The notes beneath the pieces were generated by a model. It made no database searches, was not told where the DNA came from, and saw only the letters and a program-made list of their open reading frames with translations. 22,536 nucleotides of DNA from a virus. This document shows, one piece after another, positions 1 to 7,583 of this stretch; position 1 is the first letter of the stretch; each line of letters starts with the position of its first letter. The position numbers were made by a program, and so were the translations under genes. The stretch is from IMG/VR virus record IMGVR_UViG_3300030419_006173, positions 1-22,536 of that record; one strand, written 5' to 3'.

Positions 1-17
1 GGATCTGTGTATTTCAT
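1..17 (-). CDS. Start of a gene cut by the left edge (unknown)
   Basis: An ATG at 17-15 on the minus strand is preceded by a GAGGT Shine-Dalgarno-like sequence about 8 nt upstream and lies 14 nt after the stop of the neighbouring tail-tube-like gene. Only five codons (MKYTD) are inside the window, so no function can be given. It is probably another late structural gene cotranscribed with its upstream neighbours. Confidence 0.45.
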
Positions 18-31
18 TATAAAACCTCTTT

Positions 32-637
32 TTATCTAGGAGCATTCAATACAGGTGCTTCTGCTGTATCTGTGTTACCTCCTGATGATATTCTCGCTAT
101 TTTAAATAAACTGTAACGGAATGAACAAGTACATTCCAAATAATCAACACTACCAGCTGTTGTTGTAAAAGTTATATCACTTAGTGCAATTGGAAAACAT
201 TGTTCAAAAGTAACACTCAAAGATGGCCTCATAGCACTGTTTAATATTGTTAACGTACCATCACTATACGGCCCCTCGCCCATAGAGTCAACAGCTGTTA
301 ACTTATCTTGCTTATCATATATATGTTTTGCTTGTGAAAAGGATTCAGGAAAACCAAGTTCTGTCATCCAGTTATACAGCTCAACATAGTTTTGCATATC
401 TTCATCAACTTTAAAGTTCAATTGAAACTCGCTGTACACTAAGTGGTCACCTGCAATTGGATGAGCTACAAATGGTCCTGGTAATTCAGCAACACCAAGT
501 TGTACATTAGGAATGTTAGCCGATTGAACAAAGTAGTTCACATGCGGTAACTTTCTAATTGCAAACCTATATCCTAAAGGGGATAAAAAGTTTACATTAT
601 CTGGTTGAGAGTTTAGAACCCCTTTTGATAAAGCCAA
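32..637 (-). CDS. Tail-tube-fold virion protein (second gp19-like protein)
   Basis: A 201-aa protein that looks like a T4-like tail tube or baseplate-tube protein. It has an N-terminal segment with a predicted beta-hairpin (residues 20-60), a YSEFQLNFKVDEDMQNY segment followed by an amphipathic helix, and a C-terminal strand (about residues 165-180) ending in FRYSLFKI that resembles the end of tube proteins. The true gp19 lies at 7010-7561, so this is a separate paralog. It could be a baseplate tube-initiator relative (gp48/gp54-type) or a tail-completion protein. The start codon is TTG at 637-635: a strong AGGAG lies 6-7 nt before it and no ATG is suitably placed. It overlaps the end of the Usg-like gene by 25 nt, so translation is probably coupled. 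The fold assignment is by inspection only. Confidence 0.6.
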   Translation of the reverse strand: MALSKGVLNSQPDNVNFLSPLGYRFAIRKLPHVNYFVQSANIPNVQLGVAELPGPFVAHPIAGDHLVYSEFQLNFKVDEDMQNYVELYNWMTELGFPESFSQAKHIYDKQDKLTAVDSMGEGPYSDGTLTILNSAMRPSLSVTFEQCFPIALSDITFTTTAGSVDYLECTCSFRYSLFKIARISSGGNTDTAEAPVLNAPR

Positions 638-849
638 TCTATTCTCCTGTACGATGCTCCATCTGAATGCACAACATTCACTTCATTTATTACTGCTTCA
701 ATCTCCGCATGCCAAAAATTTAAAAACTTATGTACTCTTGGAATCTCTGGCACGATATCTTTAGTCTGCCAGATAAACTCCTGAAGTATATCTTGATAAT
801 CAGGCATCCAATAATAAATTTGTACTGTAACATCTTTTTTTATTATCAT
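613..849 (-). CDS. Usg-like family protein
   Basis: A 78-aa protein whose core (YYWMPDY, ILQEFIWQT, VPEIPRVHKFLNFW, then EIEAVINEV) follows the pattern I know from the Usg-like family (PF06233) of alphaproteobacteria, where members read roughly YHMPDHP-LLQTYIWQ-PRFPELHRFLDFW. The biochemical function of that family is unknown; usg was named from an ORF near tryptophan genes. The ATG at 849-847 lies only five bases after a perfect late-promoter octamer, so its mRNA is predicted to be leaderless, and there is no Shine-Dalgarno sequence. An internal ATG at codon 15 would cut into the conserved core. The gene sits between the gp23 terminator and a tail-tube-like gene, and is therefore expressed late. 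The family call rests on remembered motifs, not a search. Confidence 0.6.
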   Translation of the reverse strand: MIIKKDVTVQIYYWMPDYQDILQEFIWQTKDIVPEIPRVHKFLNFWHAEIEAVINEVNVVHSDGASYRRIDWLYQKGF

Positions 850-854
850 GTATC

Positions 855-862
855 TATTTATA
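855..862 (-). promoter_or_regulatory. T4-type late promoter for the Usg-like gene
   Basis: Perfect TATAAATA on the minus strand, one base after the T-run of the gp23 terminator. With T4 spacing (octamer at -13 to -6) the predicted start of transcription is base 849, the A of the Usg-like ATG. Confidence 0.75.
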
Positions 863-894
863 CAAAAAAAGAGGGGGCCAAAAAGCCCCCTCTT
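863..894 (-). terminator. Rho-independent terminator after the major capsid gene
   Basis: A perfect 10-bp inverted repeat (869-878 with 885-894, GC-rich: AAGAGGGGGC / GCCCCCTCTT) with a 6-base loop. On the minus strand it is followed by a run of T (870-864). On the plus strand no T-run follows, so it acts on leftward transcription. It begins 24 bases after the gp23 stop and should end the abundant capsid transcript. Confidence 0.9.
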
Positions 895-918
895 AATTCA
901 GGTTGGTTGTCCCAACTC

Positions 919-2280
919 TTACATGATGTTGTTGACAATAATCTTTCTGTAGTACTCATTCGAGTCTGCAGTGATTGTGCCAGCAGCAGCGATTGCATTA
1001 GTACCTCTAGCAAACGGATTCTCGATGACTCCATAACGAGTCTTGAATCCGATTTTCGGCTGGAAGGTGTCTTCACCAACCGCACGAACCATCTGTAGAG
1101 GAACGTATGGGCAGTAGAACACGCCAGCGTCGAATGCACTAGAGCCCTTATAACCAACAGTCATATAGTTGCCTGTCGTATAAGGATCGATGTACACACG
1201 CATGCGACCATTGAGGACACCAGCAAACGTGTTGCCTGTATCATCAACTTGCAAGTTGTTAGAATTGAGAGCAGGAGTATAGTCAAGGACACCAGCCATC
1301 TGCAATGCGGATGCAACATCCGAAGAACAGAGAACGATGTTTCCTTTGCCCCGACGAGTACCTTTGGCAATACTGTTAGCCTCTCTCTCGATTTGGAACA
1401 TAAGGCCTTTGAACTTTTCAACCATCCAACGACCGTTAGAGTCGGTGTCAAGGTCAAATTTACCAGCTGTGGTTGTATCGTCCTGTGCACCCACTTTAGC
1501 AATGACGTTCACATTACGGACCATCTCTCTGTTGATCTCCGCAAGGATTTCAGTAGAAAGAATGTTGGCCAGCTCGGACTCAGCATCGAGACCATGAATA
1601 GCTTTCAGGTCCTGTGCCAATTCCATTGTGTATTCGGCTTTGAGAGCTCTGGACTTTGCAGTCACAGCAATTTTCTCAATGCTGAATGCCATTTCTGGGA
1701 AGGCGTTGCCGGAACCATCACCCAAGCGCTCAGCTTGAGCTGTGGTCATGCCAGCAGCATAGTTGTACAGTTCGATGTTAGAAGCGGAACTGTTGAGATA
1801 GCCATTACCGACGAATGTACCAAGGTTCTGATCAGCACCACCAACGTTTGTGTTGGTCGAGCTGTCTTTGTCCATGGCGAAGCCGGTGTTGACTTCGTTA
1901 TAGAATGTCTCCGTACCAGTTTGCGAAGCATAACGGGACCGCATTGCAAAGATCAAGCCGGTGGGGCCTGTCATGGGCTGAACACCCATAATGTCATATG
2001 CAACAAGGTTTGGCATCGCACGACGAACCAAGCTGATCAAAACCGGGTCGTAGATGTCAATGTTACCATCGCCAGCTGTGGATGACGAAGCACCCATAGC
2101 ATTCTCTGGTGCAGCTTCAAGCAAGCTCTGCGGATTGAAACCCGCAGACTCACGAAGAGCACTCTCTGTGTTTTCTAGCATAACAGCAGTGACGTTGCGC
2201 TTATGAACATCCCCAATCTTCTCGAGGTCAGGATGCTCAATAATTGGCTGCCACTTCTGCATTAGATCTTCATTTAGCAT
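919..2280 (-). CDS. 23: Major capsid protein gp23
   Basis: A 453-aa T4-like major capsid protein (T4 gp23 is 521 aa) that forms the hexamers of the head. Recognisable stretches are IDIYDPVLISLVRRAMPNL, YDIMGVQPMTGPTGLIFAMR and a C-terminal KTRYGVIENPFARG. The N-terminal arm contains LLE at residues 53-55 followed by AAPENAMG, which fits the L/I-x-E rule for prohead protease cleavage, so the mature chain probably starts at Ala56. The ATG at 2280 has AGGAG 8 nt upstream, and a late-promoter-like octamer lies just before that. The gene is visibly richer in G+C than the right half of the window, and its antisense strand carries a long open frame as a by-product. A strong terminator follows. Confidence 0.96.
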   Translation of the reverse strand: MLNEDLMQKWQPIIEHPDLEKIGDVHKRNVTAVMLENTESALRESAGFNPQSLLEAAPENAMGASSSTAGDGNIDIYDPVLISLVRRAMPNLVAYDIMGVQPMTGPTGLIFAMRSRYASQTGTETFYNEVNTGFAMDKDSSTNTNVGGADQNLGTFVGNGYLNSSASNIELYNYAAGMTTAQAERLGDGSGNAFPEMAFSIEKIAVTAKSRALKAEYTMELAQDLKAIHGLDAESELANILSTEILAEINREMVRNVNVIAKVGAQDDTTTAGKFDLDTDSNGRWMVEKFKGLMFQIEREANSIAKGTRRGKGNIVLCSSDVASALQMAGVLDYTPALNSNNLQVDDTGNTFAGVLNGRMRVYIDPYTTGNYMTVGYKGSSAFDAGVFYCPYVPLQMVRAVGEDTFQPKIGFKTRYGVIENPFARGTNAIAAAGTITADSNEYYRKIIVNNIM

Positions 2281-2307
2281 TTGTGTCTCCTTTTGAGATA
2301 TCTCTAT

Positions 2308-2315
2308 TATTTATG
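2308..2315 (-). promoter_or_regulatory. Late-promoter-like octamer for gp23
   Basis: CATAAATA on the minus strand, one mismatch from TATAAATA. It overlaps the stop codon of gp22, about 28 bases before the gp23 start. Predicted start of transcription is near 2302, giving a short leader that includes the AGGAG ribosome-binding site. Confidence 0.6.
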
Positions 2316-3429
2316 ATCTAAGGGTTCTCGAAATAGCCTGAGCATAAGCAGCCATCGATGGGTCGGAACGTGTAACAGGTCCTTCGTCATCAACGTCAAC
2401 TGGTTCACTTTCGTCAACTGCAGTGTCCGTAGCGGCTGGTTTATTGAAATACGTTTCAAGAATTACGTCCATCTTTTGTCCGTAATCTTCAATGTTGTCA
2501 TATTCAAGGCCTTCAACCAAATCGTTAAATTCATCTTTTTGCTTTAATGTAAGTCCTGCAGACTTCTCATGAAAAGCGATGACTCCGCTTTGGTCTTTCA
2601 TTGCACTAGAAAGTGCAATCTTTTCGTCGATCTCTTTATTGAGTTGCTCTTCGAGCTCATCAATCTTGGCTTCCATTTCACCAAAGTGATCGGCTTTGTC
2701 TTCTGGAATTTCGATGTGATTTTCAACAAACATTTGCTGTAGACCAGTAAGGAAATTCTCTGCCATCTCTACTTTCAAAGCAGACTCGATAGCAATTTCG
2801 TTTTCTTCCATCCAGGTATCAGCAACGTAGTTGAGATAATCATCAATCTTCTTTTCGTAATCTTCTTCGAGCTGTTCTTTAGCTTCAGCCAACTGCCGAT
2901 CAAACTCTTCTCTAAGAGCTTCTTCAACAATTGTTGCTTTGATGTTAAGTGCAGCTTCAAAAATTGTAGCTGCTTTATCAAAAAACTCTTCATTGAGAGC
3001 TTCTTGGTCGCCGAACAATTCTTCGAGATCTTCTTTAACTTTAATGTTAGCCAGCGTATGCAGCTTTACTTTTCCACCAGGGTTATCTTTGGCTTTGATG
3101 GAAGATTTATTACCTGCATCAGACATGAGACCTTTATAAGCCTTACCGGCTTGGCCAGGTGTCATCCCTGCCATTGCATCGACGACCTGAGCAATTACTC
3201 CTGTCTTACCGAGCTTCTGCATTGGCATAGCATTACCTTTATCAGCCTTGCGACGAGACGAGCCAGTTTCAATAGGATCGGGCACACTAGACGCCTCACC
3301 GGAAGCCTGGAACTCTACAAGCTCTTCTTCTGTATCCTCGTCGTCAGTGGCTTCAAGAAGATCTTCATCTTCTACTTCGGCTTCTTGAAGATCTTCATCT
3401 TCAATCTGCTCTAGTTCTTCTTTTGCCAT
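2311..3429 (-). CDS. 22: Prohead scaffolding core protein gp22
   Basis: A 372-aa scaffold protein that fills the prohead core and is destroyed by the gp21 protease during maturation. It has a very acidic N-terminal region (roughly residues 1-45, rich in E and D), a low-complexity linker, and a long Glu/Lys-rich helical centre (about residues 125-265) of coiled-coil character, as in T4 gp22 (269 aa). The position between gp21 and gp23 is the canonical one. I chose ATG 3429 (MAKEELEQ) because AAGGAG ends 6 nt before it. A preceding in-frame ATG (3432) and a TTG (3453) lie too close to or upstream of that site. Several L/I-x-E triplets are available for gp21 cleavage. Confidence 0.88.
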   Translation of the reverse strand: MAKEELEQIEDEDLQEAEVEDEDLLEATDDEDTEEELVEFQASGEASSVPDPIETGSSRRKADKGNAMPMQKLGKTGVIAQVVDAMAGMTPGQAGKAYKGLMSDAGNKSSIKAKDNPGGKVKLHTLANIKVKEDLEELFGDQEALNEEFFDKAATIFEAALNIKATIVEEALREEFDRQLAEAKEQLEEDYEKKIDDYLNYVADTWMEENEIAIESALKVEMAENFLTGLQQMFVENHIEIPEDKADHFGEMEAKIDELEEQLNKEIDEKIALSSAMKDQSGVIAFHEKSAGLTLKQKDEFNDLVEGLEYDNIEDYGQKMDVILETYFNKPAATDTAVDESEPVDVDDEGPVTRSDPSMAAYAQAISRTLRS

Positions 3430-3461
3430 CATTGACTCCTTTGAATTAATCAATCTTAATT

Positions 3462-3469
3462 TATTTATA
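3462..3469 (-). promoter_or_regulatory. T4-type late promoter for gp22
   Basis: Perfect TATAAATA on the minus strand in the short gap between gp21 and gp22, about 33 bases before the gp22 start. Predicted start of transcription is near 3456, giving a leader that carries the AAGGAG site. Confidence 0.8.
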
Positions 3470-3481
3470 ATAATTGGACTT

Positions 3482-4135
3482 TTACAAAGACTTTAAGAAC
3501 TTATCGAAAAGTTTTAAAGCATTTTCCTGTAATTTCTTAACGTCCTTGTCACCTAGCTCCTTGGTCTGCTCAATAACTTGTTGAGTAAAATGACCAGTAG
3601 CGGCATCATAAACCCAATCAACACCTTCCATCACTCCATTAACAAAGGCTTGAGGTGCAGAAGGATCTGCAACAATATCTGCTGCAGTCGAAAGCATAAA
3701 GTCGTCTTGAACAACTTGACAATCTGCTTTCTGCCTTAGAGTTCCCATACCTCGACTCGAAACACCTAGTTGTGCTCCTTCATCGATTAAGTTTTTAACA
3801 ATGTTACCGTATGGGGTATCTAATACTTTTGCTTTACCAATCCAGTTATTACCTTCTTGGTGCAATCCTTTAATCATATGGGAGACTCTTTCAAGATTAA
3901 TTGTCGGTCCATTAGGATGACCGAGCTCACCATATGCTCTATTTTTTGAGATGTATTCGTTGTTATATCGTGCAACTTCTTTAGCCATAGTTGAAGCTGG
4001 ATACATACGACCATTTCGATTCTTTAATTCACTCTGTAAGAATACACCTTCAATGAAGTGACTCTTCTGTTTTGTTTCTTCGTCGATCTGGACTCTTACG
4101 TCAACATGCTCGACAAGTTCAGTTACGAGTTTCAT
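3482..4135 (-). CDS. 21: Prohead maturation protease gp21
   Basis: A 217-aa serine protease of the T4 gp21 type (T4 is 212 aa), which degrades the scaffold and trims the capsid proteins inside the prohead. Catalytic candidates are His73 in GELGHP and Ser126/Ser127 in LGVSSRG, the two signature motifs of this herpesvirus-like protease fold. The sequence NRNGRMYP near residues 39-46 is also typical. The ATG at 4135 overlaps the stop of the upstream gene (TAATG). A longer frame from a TTG at 4147 exists but is less likely. It is a member of the prohead operon and precedes the gp22 promoter. Confidence 0.93.
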   Translation of the reverse strand: MKLVTELVEHVDVRVQIDEETKQKSHFIEGVFLQSELKNRNGRMYPASTMAKEVARYNNEYISKNRAYGELGHPNGPTINLERVSHMIKGLHQEGNNWIGKAKVLDTPYGNIVKNLIDEGAQLGVSSRGMGTLRQKADCQVVQDDFMLSTAADIVADPSAPQAFVNGVMEGVDWVYDAATGHFTQQVIEQTKELGDKDVKKLQENALKLFDKFLKSL

Positions 4136-4536
4136 TAGCCTGTCCAACCTCCATCTCTTTTCTTAAATTCGATAATGAGGAAGCCGGAAGTACCTCTTGT
4201 AACAGCTTCTACATCTGCAGATGTTGCTGTAGTATTTGTTGCGTTTCCTTCAATTAATCCAGCTGTGCCATCATAATGTCCAGAACCAGCTAATCTAATA
4301 GCATGTGTATCTGAAGATGATCCTTTGAACTCAATTTCAACATCACCAGTATTACCAGCTGCTGTACCTTGAGTAAGTCCCCACCAAATTCTTCTGATGT
4401 CAACTTTGGCGCCATTTGCAAAAGAACCAAGACCTGATCCATCTAAGATAAGATTGGAAGCAGTATCGTTATCGATATCAACAGCAATTGTTACCAGTGT
4501 TCCTGTGTCTCTTAGAGTTCTAGTTGCAAACGCCAT
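4135..4536 (-). CDS. Uncharacterised 133-aa protein of the capsid cluster
   Basis: The predicted protein begins MAFATRTLRDTG and is mostly beta-strand, with small and polar residues and a C-terminal GFLIIEFKKRDGGW. Proteins with this start and position (between gp68 and gp21) occur in marine T4-like phages, as I recall, but T4 lacks one here. No catalytic motif is visible. A structural role, for example a decoration or prohead protein, is inferred only from location. The ATG at 4536 overlaps the stop of the gp68-like gene (TAATG) and has GAGGAG about 10 nt upstream; the frame upstream of it has no better start. It overlaps the gp21 start in the same way. Confidence 0.8.
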   Translation of the reverse strand: MAFATRTLRDTGTLVTIAVDIDNDTASNLILDGSGLGSFANGAKVDIRRIWWGLTQGTAAGNTGDVEIEFKGSSSDTHAIRLAGSGHYDGTAGLIEGNATNTTATSADVEAVTRGTSGFLIIEFKKRDGGWTG

Positions 4537-5138
4537 TACTGAACACTCCTCACCCAATCAATTAATGTTGTATGTGTTTGTCTGTTTTCTGTAAACAACG
4601 CTTCAAATTGGTCTTGATGTTCTGGCTCTAAATCTTCAAACACTTCTTCAATTATAGCCATTGTTTCGTCATCAATTCCAATTTCAGATCCATCGTCGAG
4701 TTCAAGAATGGTAATGAATTCTTCAAATTCTTCCTCAACTTCTTCACTGGCCATTTTATTTGCTGTTGCATACATTACTGACTCAGCATCTTTACCATAT
4801 CGGCTTACAAAGTCAGCTTTATTTTTCTTCATACCTTTTACAATGTCTTCACGCTTCTCTTGATCAACACCTTCGTATGCTGCTTCTGCAGACTCTTGAT
4901 CATTGTCAGCTAGTCTTTTCTTTCTTGATTGTTTTGCACCAGAGAAGATGTCGTCATTGCTGCCGCTCTTTTGCGTTACTGGATAATCAGTCTTTTGAAC
5001 AACGTGCTTGTCCTTAAAGGCTTTTTCTCCAGGAGCTGCAGGATTGATATATGTGTCCATCTTACCTTGGCCTTGACCAGGAGTGGGGACAATCTCAATC
5101 TTAGTCCTCTCTGTCAGTTCCTTCAGTCTCTTCGGCAT
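4536..5138 (-). CDS. 68: Prohead core protein, gp68-like
   Basis: A 200-aa charged protein in the gp68 position, longer than T4 gp68 (141 aa). The central KKNKADFVSRYGKDAESVMY segment, continuing ATANKMA (around residues 120-145), is a motif widespread in phage head-cluster proteins. The C-terminal part is strongly acidic (EEVEEEFEEF, LELDDGSEIGIDD). T4 gp68 is an internal core component that is cleaved and lost from the head. I start at ATG 5138 (MPKRLKEL) because GAGGAG lies 8 nt upstream. The longer frame to 5234 would run antiparallel to that signal and deep into the upstream gene. It overlaps the gp67-like gene by 38 nt. Confidence 0.75.
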   Translation of the reverse strand: MPKRLKELTERTKIEIVPTPGQGQGKMDTYINPAAPGEKAFKDKHVVQKTDYPVTQKSGSNDDIFSGAKQSRKKRLADNDQESAEAAYEGVDQEKREDIVKGMKKNKADFVSRYGKDAESVMYATANKMASEEVEEEFEEFITILELDDGSEIGIDDETMAIIEEVFEDLEPEHQDQFEALFTENRQTHTTLIDWVRSVQ

Positions 5139-5388
5139 CTGAATGCTCCTCGTCTTCTTGTTCTGTTTCGGCTTCATCGCCTTGTTCTTCAGGACCCAAT
5201 TCCATTGCTGGTGTATCTGTTGGATCCTCTCCACCTAACTTAGCAGCTACTGCCTGCCGTATCTGATCGACTCTATCATTTACTCTGTCAACCATTACGC
5301 CAGAAAAATAGTCTGCAAACTTACCTGGTTCGCCTTTAATGGCAGTATCTACCATGTCTTTTACTGTATATTCCTCGGGCTCAGCCAT
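5101..5388 (-). CDS. 67: Prohead core protein, gp67-like
   Basis: A 95-aa protein directly after the portal gene, where T4 has gp67 (80 aa), a small acidic core protein. The first half is helical (VKDMVDTAIKGEPGKFADYF, then DRVNDRVDQIRQAVAAKL). The last third is almost entirely acidic (EEQGDEAETEQEDEEH and beyond). A small size, acid tail and position fit gp67; sequence identity with T4 is not obvious. The start at 5388 has GGAG about 8 nt upstream and a perfect late promoter 15 bases upstream. Confidence 0.72.
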   Translation of the reverse strand: MAEPEEYTVKDMVDTAIKGEPGKFADYFSGVMVDRVNDRVDQIRQAVAAKLGGEDPTDTPAMELGPEEQGDEAETEQEDEEHSDAEETEGTDRED

Positions 5389-5402
5389 AGTTTATCTCCA
5401 TT

Positions 5403-5410
5403 TATTTATA
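5403..5410 (-). promoter_or_regulatory. T4-type late promoter for the prohead operon
   Basis: Perfect TATAAATA on the minus strand between the portal stop and the gp67-like start. With T4 spacing, transcription starts near 5397, placing the GGAG ribosome-binding site at the extreme 5' end of the mRNA. Confidence 0.8.
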
Positions 5411-5414
5411 TTTA

Positions 5415-6980
5415 TCAATCGTTTGGGGGACCTTTTGTCCCGTCAATATTGTTGTTTCCATCCGCTGGATCTGCTAAAGCAGCATCCATTTCAGTGTCTG
5501 TTTCTGTTTCACTTGAAATTTGATCATCCATTTGATTGATTTCATCATCAGACATTTTAAGTATGTTACGTTTCACCCAATCCTTCGAGAAATATCTGCC
5601 AGTATAATTATCAATATTGTTCAATGTATTGATTCGCTCATTGAGTATTTCATTTTCTTTAAGCTCTGTAAAGTAGTTATCTGTTTTGAAATCGTATGTT
5701 ATATTTCTTGCAATAGATTTATACTCTTCGAGCGTAAGATGTCCTTTAAGGACCATTTGCTTTTCTAAAGCTGATTCAAACAGCATTGAGAATCGCATAC
5801 GTAACCTTTGAATAAACTTTTGAAACTTGACTTCGTCTCTATTAATTTCCGTTGCACGTCCTAATGTCATACCTGTTTCAGGCTCTAACCTAGATACTGG
5901 GACATTCAAAGACTTGTACATTTTCTTTTGGAAATATAAAACGTCATCCATCTCCCCAAGATTTTGACCGCCCGGCAGTGTTGTGATTTCTGTACCACGA
6001 CCACCTTCTCGTCTTGGCAACCAAAAGTCCTCAAGCATCGTCATAAATTTACGATCATCTCTGATTTCACCAGTTGCAGCATCGTAGATCAGACGGTTCT
6101 TATGTTTGACCATCATATCTCTGAGGTATTGCTCTGCTTTCATCTTGGGTAGATTACCAACATCGATATAGAAAATCCGCCTTTCAGGTGCTCTTGCTAT
6201 CCGGTAGATGACCGTTGCGTCTTCTAATATACGTAGTTGGTTAAGAGGCTTAATTGCTTTGTGAAGGTGAGACAAAACAAGTCTATTGTCTTCACTCATT
6301 ACTCCTGACGTGCAATGAAGTACTGCGTCCTTCGCTATTTTGACGCCTTGATCTTGGCCAGCAGCTGTAGGACTGCCTCCGGGATATCCTACAAATCCTT
6401 TATCGTTATATAAAAAGAATTCCTGAGTTGTTCTAGAAACTGTTACCTGTGTTCCAGGTAACCTTTCTTTCTTACTCTCTCTTACTTTTTTAATTTTTCT
6501 AGGATCGATATATCTAATTTCCACAATTCCATCATCAACATTTTTTGGATCAATAATAACATGATAAAAAAGTCTTCCATCAATATACCAATGTCTTAAA
6601 ATTTCATATGCTTTATTATTGAACTCTAATAGTTCAAGCACATTCTCAAATTCTTGTTGGATAGCTTTCTTTGTAGACGCTGATGCGCCTTTTACTTTGT
6701 CGAGATTAATTTCTACTAATCTTTGATGTTCATCATAAACAACTAACTCGTGTATAATATCATCAATTGCCATATCACATTCAGGTTGCATAGACATGCG
6801 GCGGTAACGGGTAACCATTTCCGCTTCTGTTCTTGTTGCACCTTCGAGATCGACATATGTGCCATACATGCCTCCTGTGGAAACATTATGTGCACCATCG
6901 TCAAGCTGAACGGGAGCAAAAGAAGCCGTTACTGGTTCCTTTTGCGCCCGTCTTAGCTCAAATCCAAATAGAGTAGCCAT
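5415..6980 (-). CDS. 20: Portal vertex protein gp20
   Basis: A 521-aa portal protein (T4 gp20 is 524 aa), which forms the dodecameric channel at one head vertex, starts prohead assembly and docks the terminase. Family stretches include YVDLEGATRTEAEMVTRYRR, QPECDMAIDDIIHELVV, HWYIDGRLFYHVIIDP and IRYIDPRKIKKVRE. The ATG at 6980 has AGGTGA about 7 nt upstream. It lies between gp19 and gp67 as in T4. The C-terminal tail is acidic and Asn-rich. No late promoter of good match is seen directly upstream, so it is probably read from the gp18 or gp19 promoter. Confidence 0.96.
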   Translation of the reverse strand: MATLFGFELRRAQKEPVTASFAPVQLDDGAHNVSTGGMYGTYVDLEGATRTEAEMVTRYRRMSMQPECDMAIDDIIHELVVYDEHQRLVEINLDKVKGASASTKKAIQQEFENVLELLEFNNKAYEILRHWYIDGRLFYHVIIDPKNVDDGIVEIRYIDPRKIKKVRESKKERLPGTQVTVSRTTQEFFLYNDKGFVGYPGGSPTAAGQDQGVKIAKDAVLHCTSGVMSEDNRLVLSHLHKAIKPLNQLRILEDATVIYRIARAPERRIFYIDVGNLPKMKAEQYLRDMMVKHKNRLIYDAATGEIRDDRKFMTMLEDFWLPRREGGRGTEITTLPGGQNLGEMDDVLYFQKKMYKSLNVPVSRLEPETGMTLGRATEINRDEVKFQKFIQRLRMRFSMLFESALEKQMVLKGHLTLEEYKSIARNITYDFKTDNYFTELKENEILNERINTLNNIDNYTGRYFSKDWVKRNILKMSDDEINQMDDQISSETETDTEMDAALADPADGNNNIDGTKGPPND

Positions 6981-7009
6981 ACATTCACCTGCTCATTAAC
7001 AAAAATATT

Positions 7010-7561
7010 TTAGTTACCACCAGCGTTTCCGGTAGTTCCTCCATCAACTTCCCACCAATCGTACTGGAAAGTAACTGTAAACGTCTCAATAGTATCGGTG
7101 GTGTTCCAATCTAACTCGATAGCACCTACTTCAATTGGCCACATACCATTAAAGGTATACTGACGAAGAGGTAAGCCCGTCTTGCTATATTGGGTTACGT
7201 TAGCATTTTCTTTATATAGCGAAGGTGCCGCCGAGCCAATCTTACGGAGGTTACCAAGATGAGAATTGATATTGTTCATCCATGCTTCCATAGCATTTCT
7301 AATCAAAAAGTCCTCATCGTTGATAATTGTTACCGTCCACTCAGCAAACGTCCTATCACCTGCAATCTTAATCTTCCTTCCAAAGTATGGAACTTCGATT
7401 GTTCCAACTGTAGAAGCAGGAATCTGGGCTGCTTGTGCCATGAATGGCAACTTCGCATCACCCGCTGCATCAACTGGATTATTCATAATGATCTGAAATA
7501 ATGATGGACGTGCTCCACCTAACGCTAAATTAGATCTTATTTCGTTGATATTAAAAGCCAT
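7010..7561 (-). CDS. 19: Tail tube protein gp19
   Basis: A 183-aa tail tube subunit (T4 gp19 is 163 aa), which forms the inner tube through which DNA passes. It opens with MAFNINEIRSNLALGGARPS and contains VPYFGRKIKIAGDRTFAEWT, NDEDFLIRNAMEAWMN and a C-terminal VTFQYDWWEV, the pattern of myophage tube proteins. It sits between sheath gp18 and portal gp20. The ATG at 7561 has AGGAG about 7 nt upstream. Confidence 0.93.
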   Translation of the reverse strand: MAFNINEIRSNLALGGARPSLFQIIMNNPVDAAGDAKLPFMAQAAQIPASTVGTIEVPYFGRKIKIAGDRTFAEWTVTIINDEDFLIRNAMEAWMNNINSHLGNLRKIGSAAPSLYKENANVTQYSKTGLPLRQYTFNGMWPIEVGAIELDWNTTDTIETFTVTFQYDWWEVDGGTTGNAGGN

Positions 7562-7583
7562 TGAACTCTCCTATTCCTATATC

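Noticed and set aside
1249-2085. 278-codon open frame on the plus strand opposite gp23
   Set aside because: It is a mirror of a strongly biased capsid gene, has no ribosome-binding site or late promoter, and its translation (Cys/Ser/Val-rich) looks like no protein family.
5139-5234. Longer N-terminus for the gp68-like protein
   Set aside because: The added part overlaps the acidic tail of the gp67-like gene, and the ATG at 5138 has an excellent GAGGAG site.
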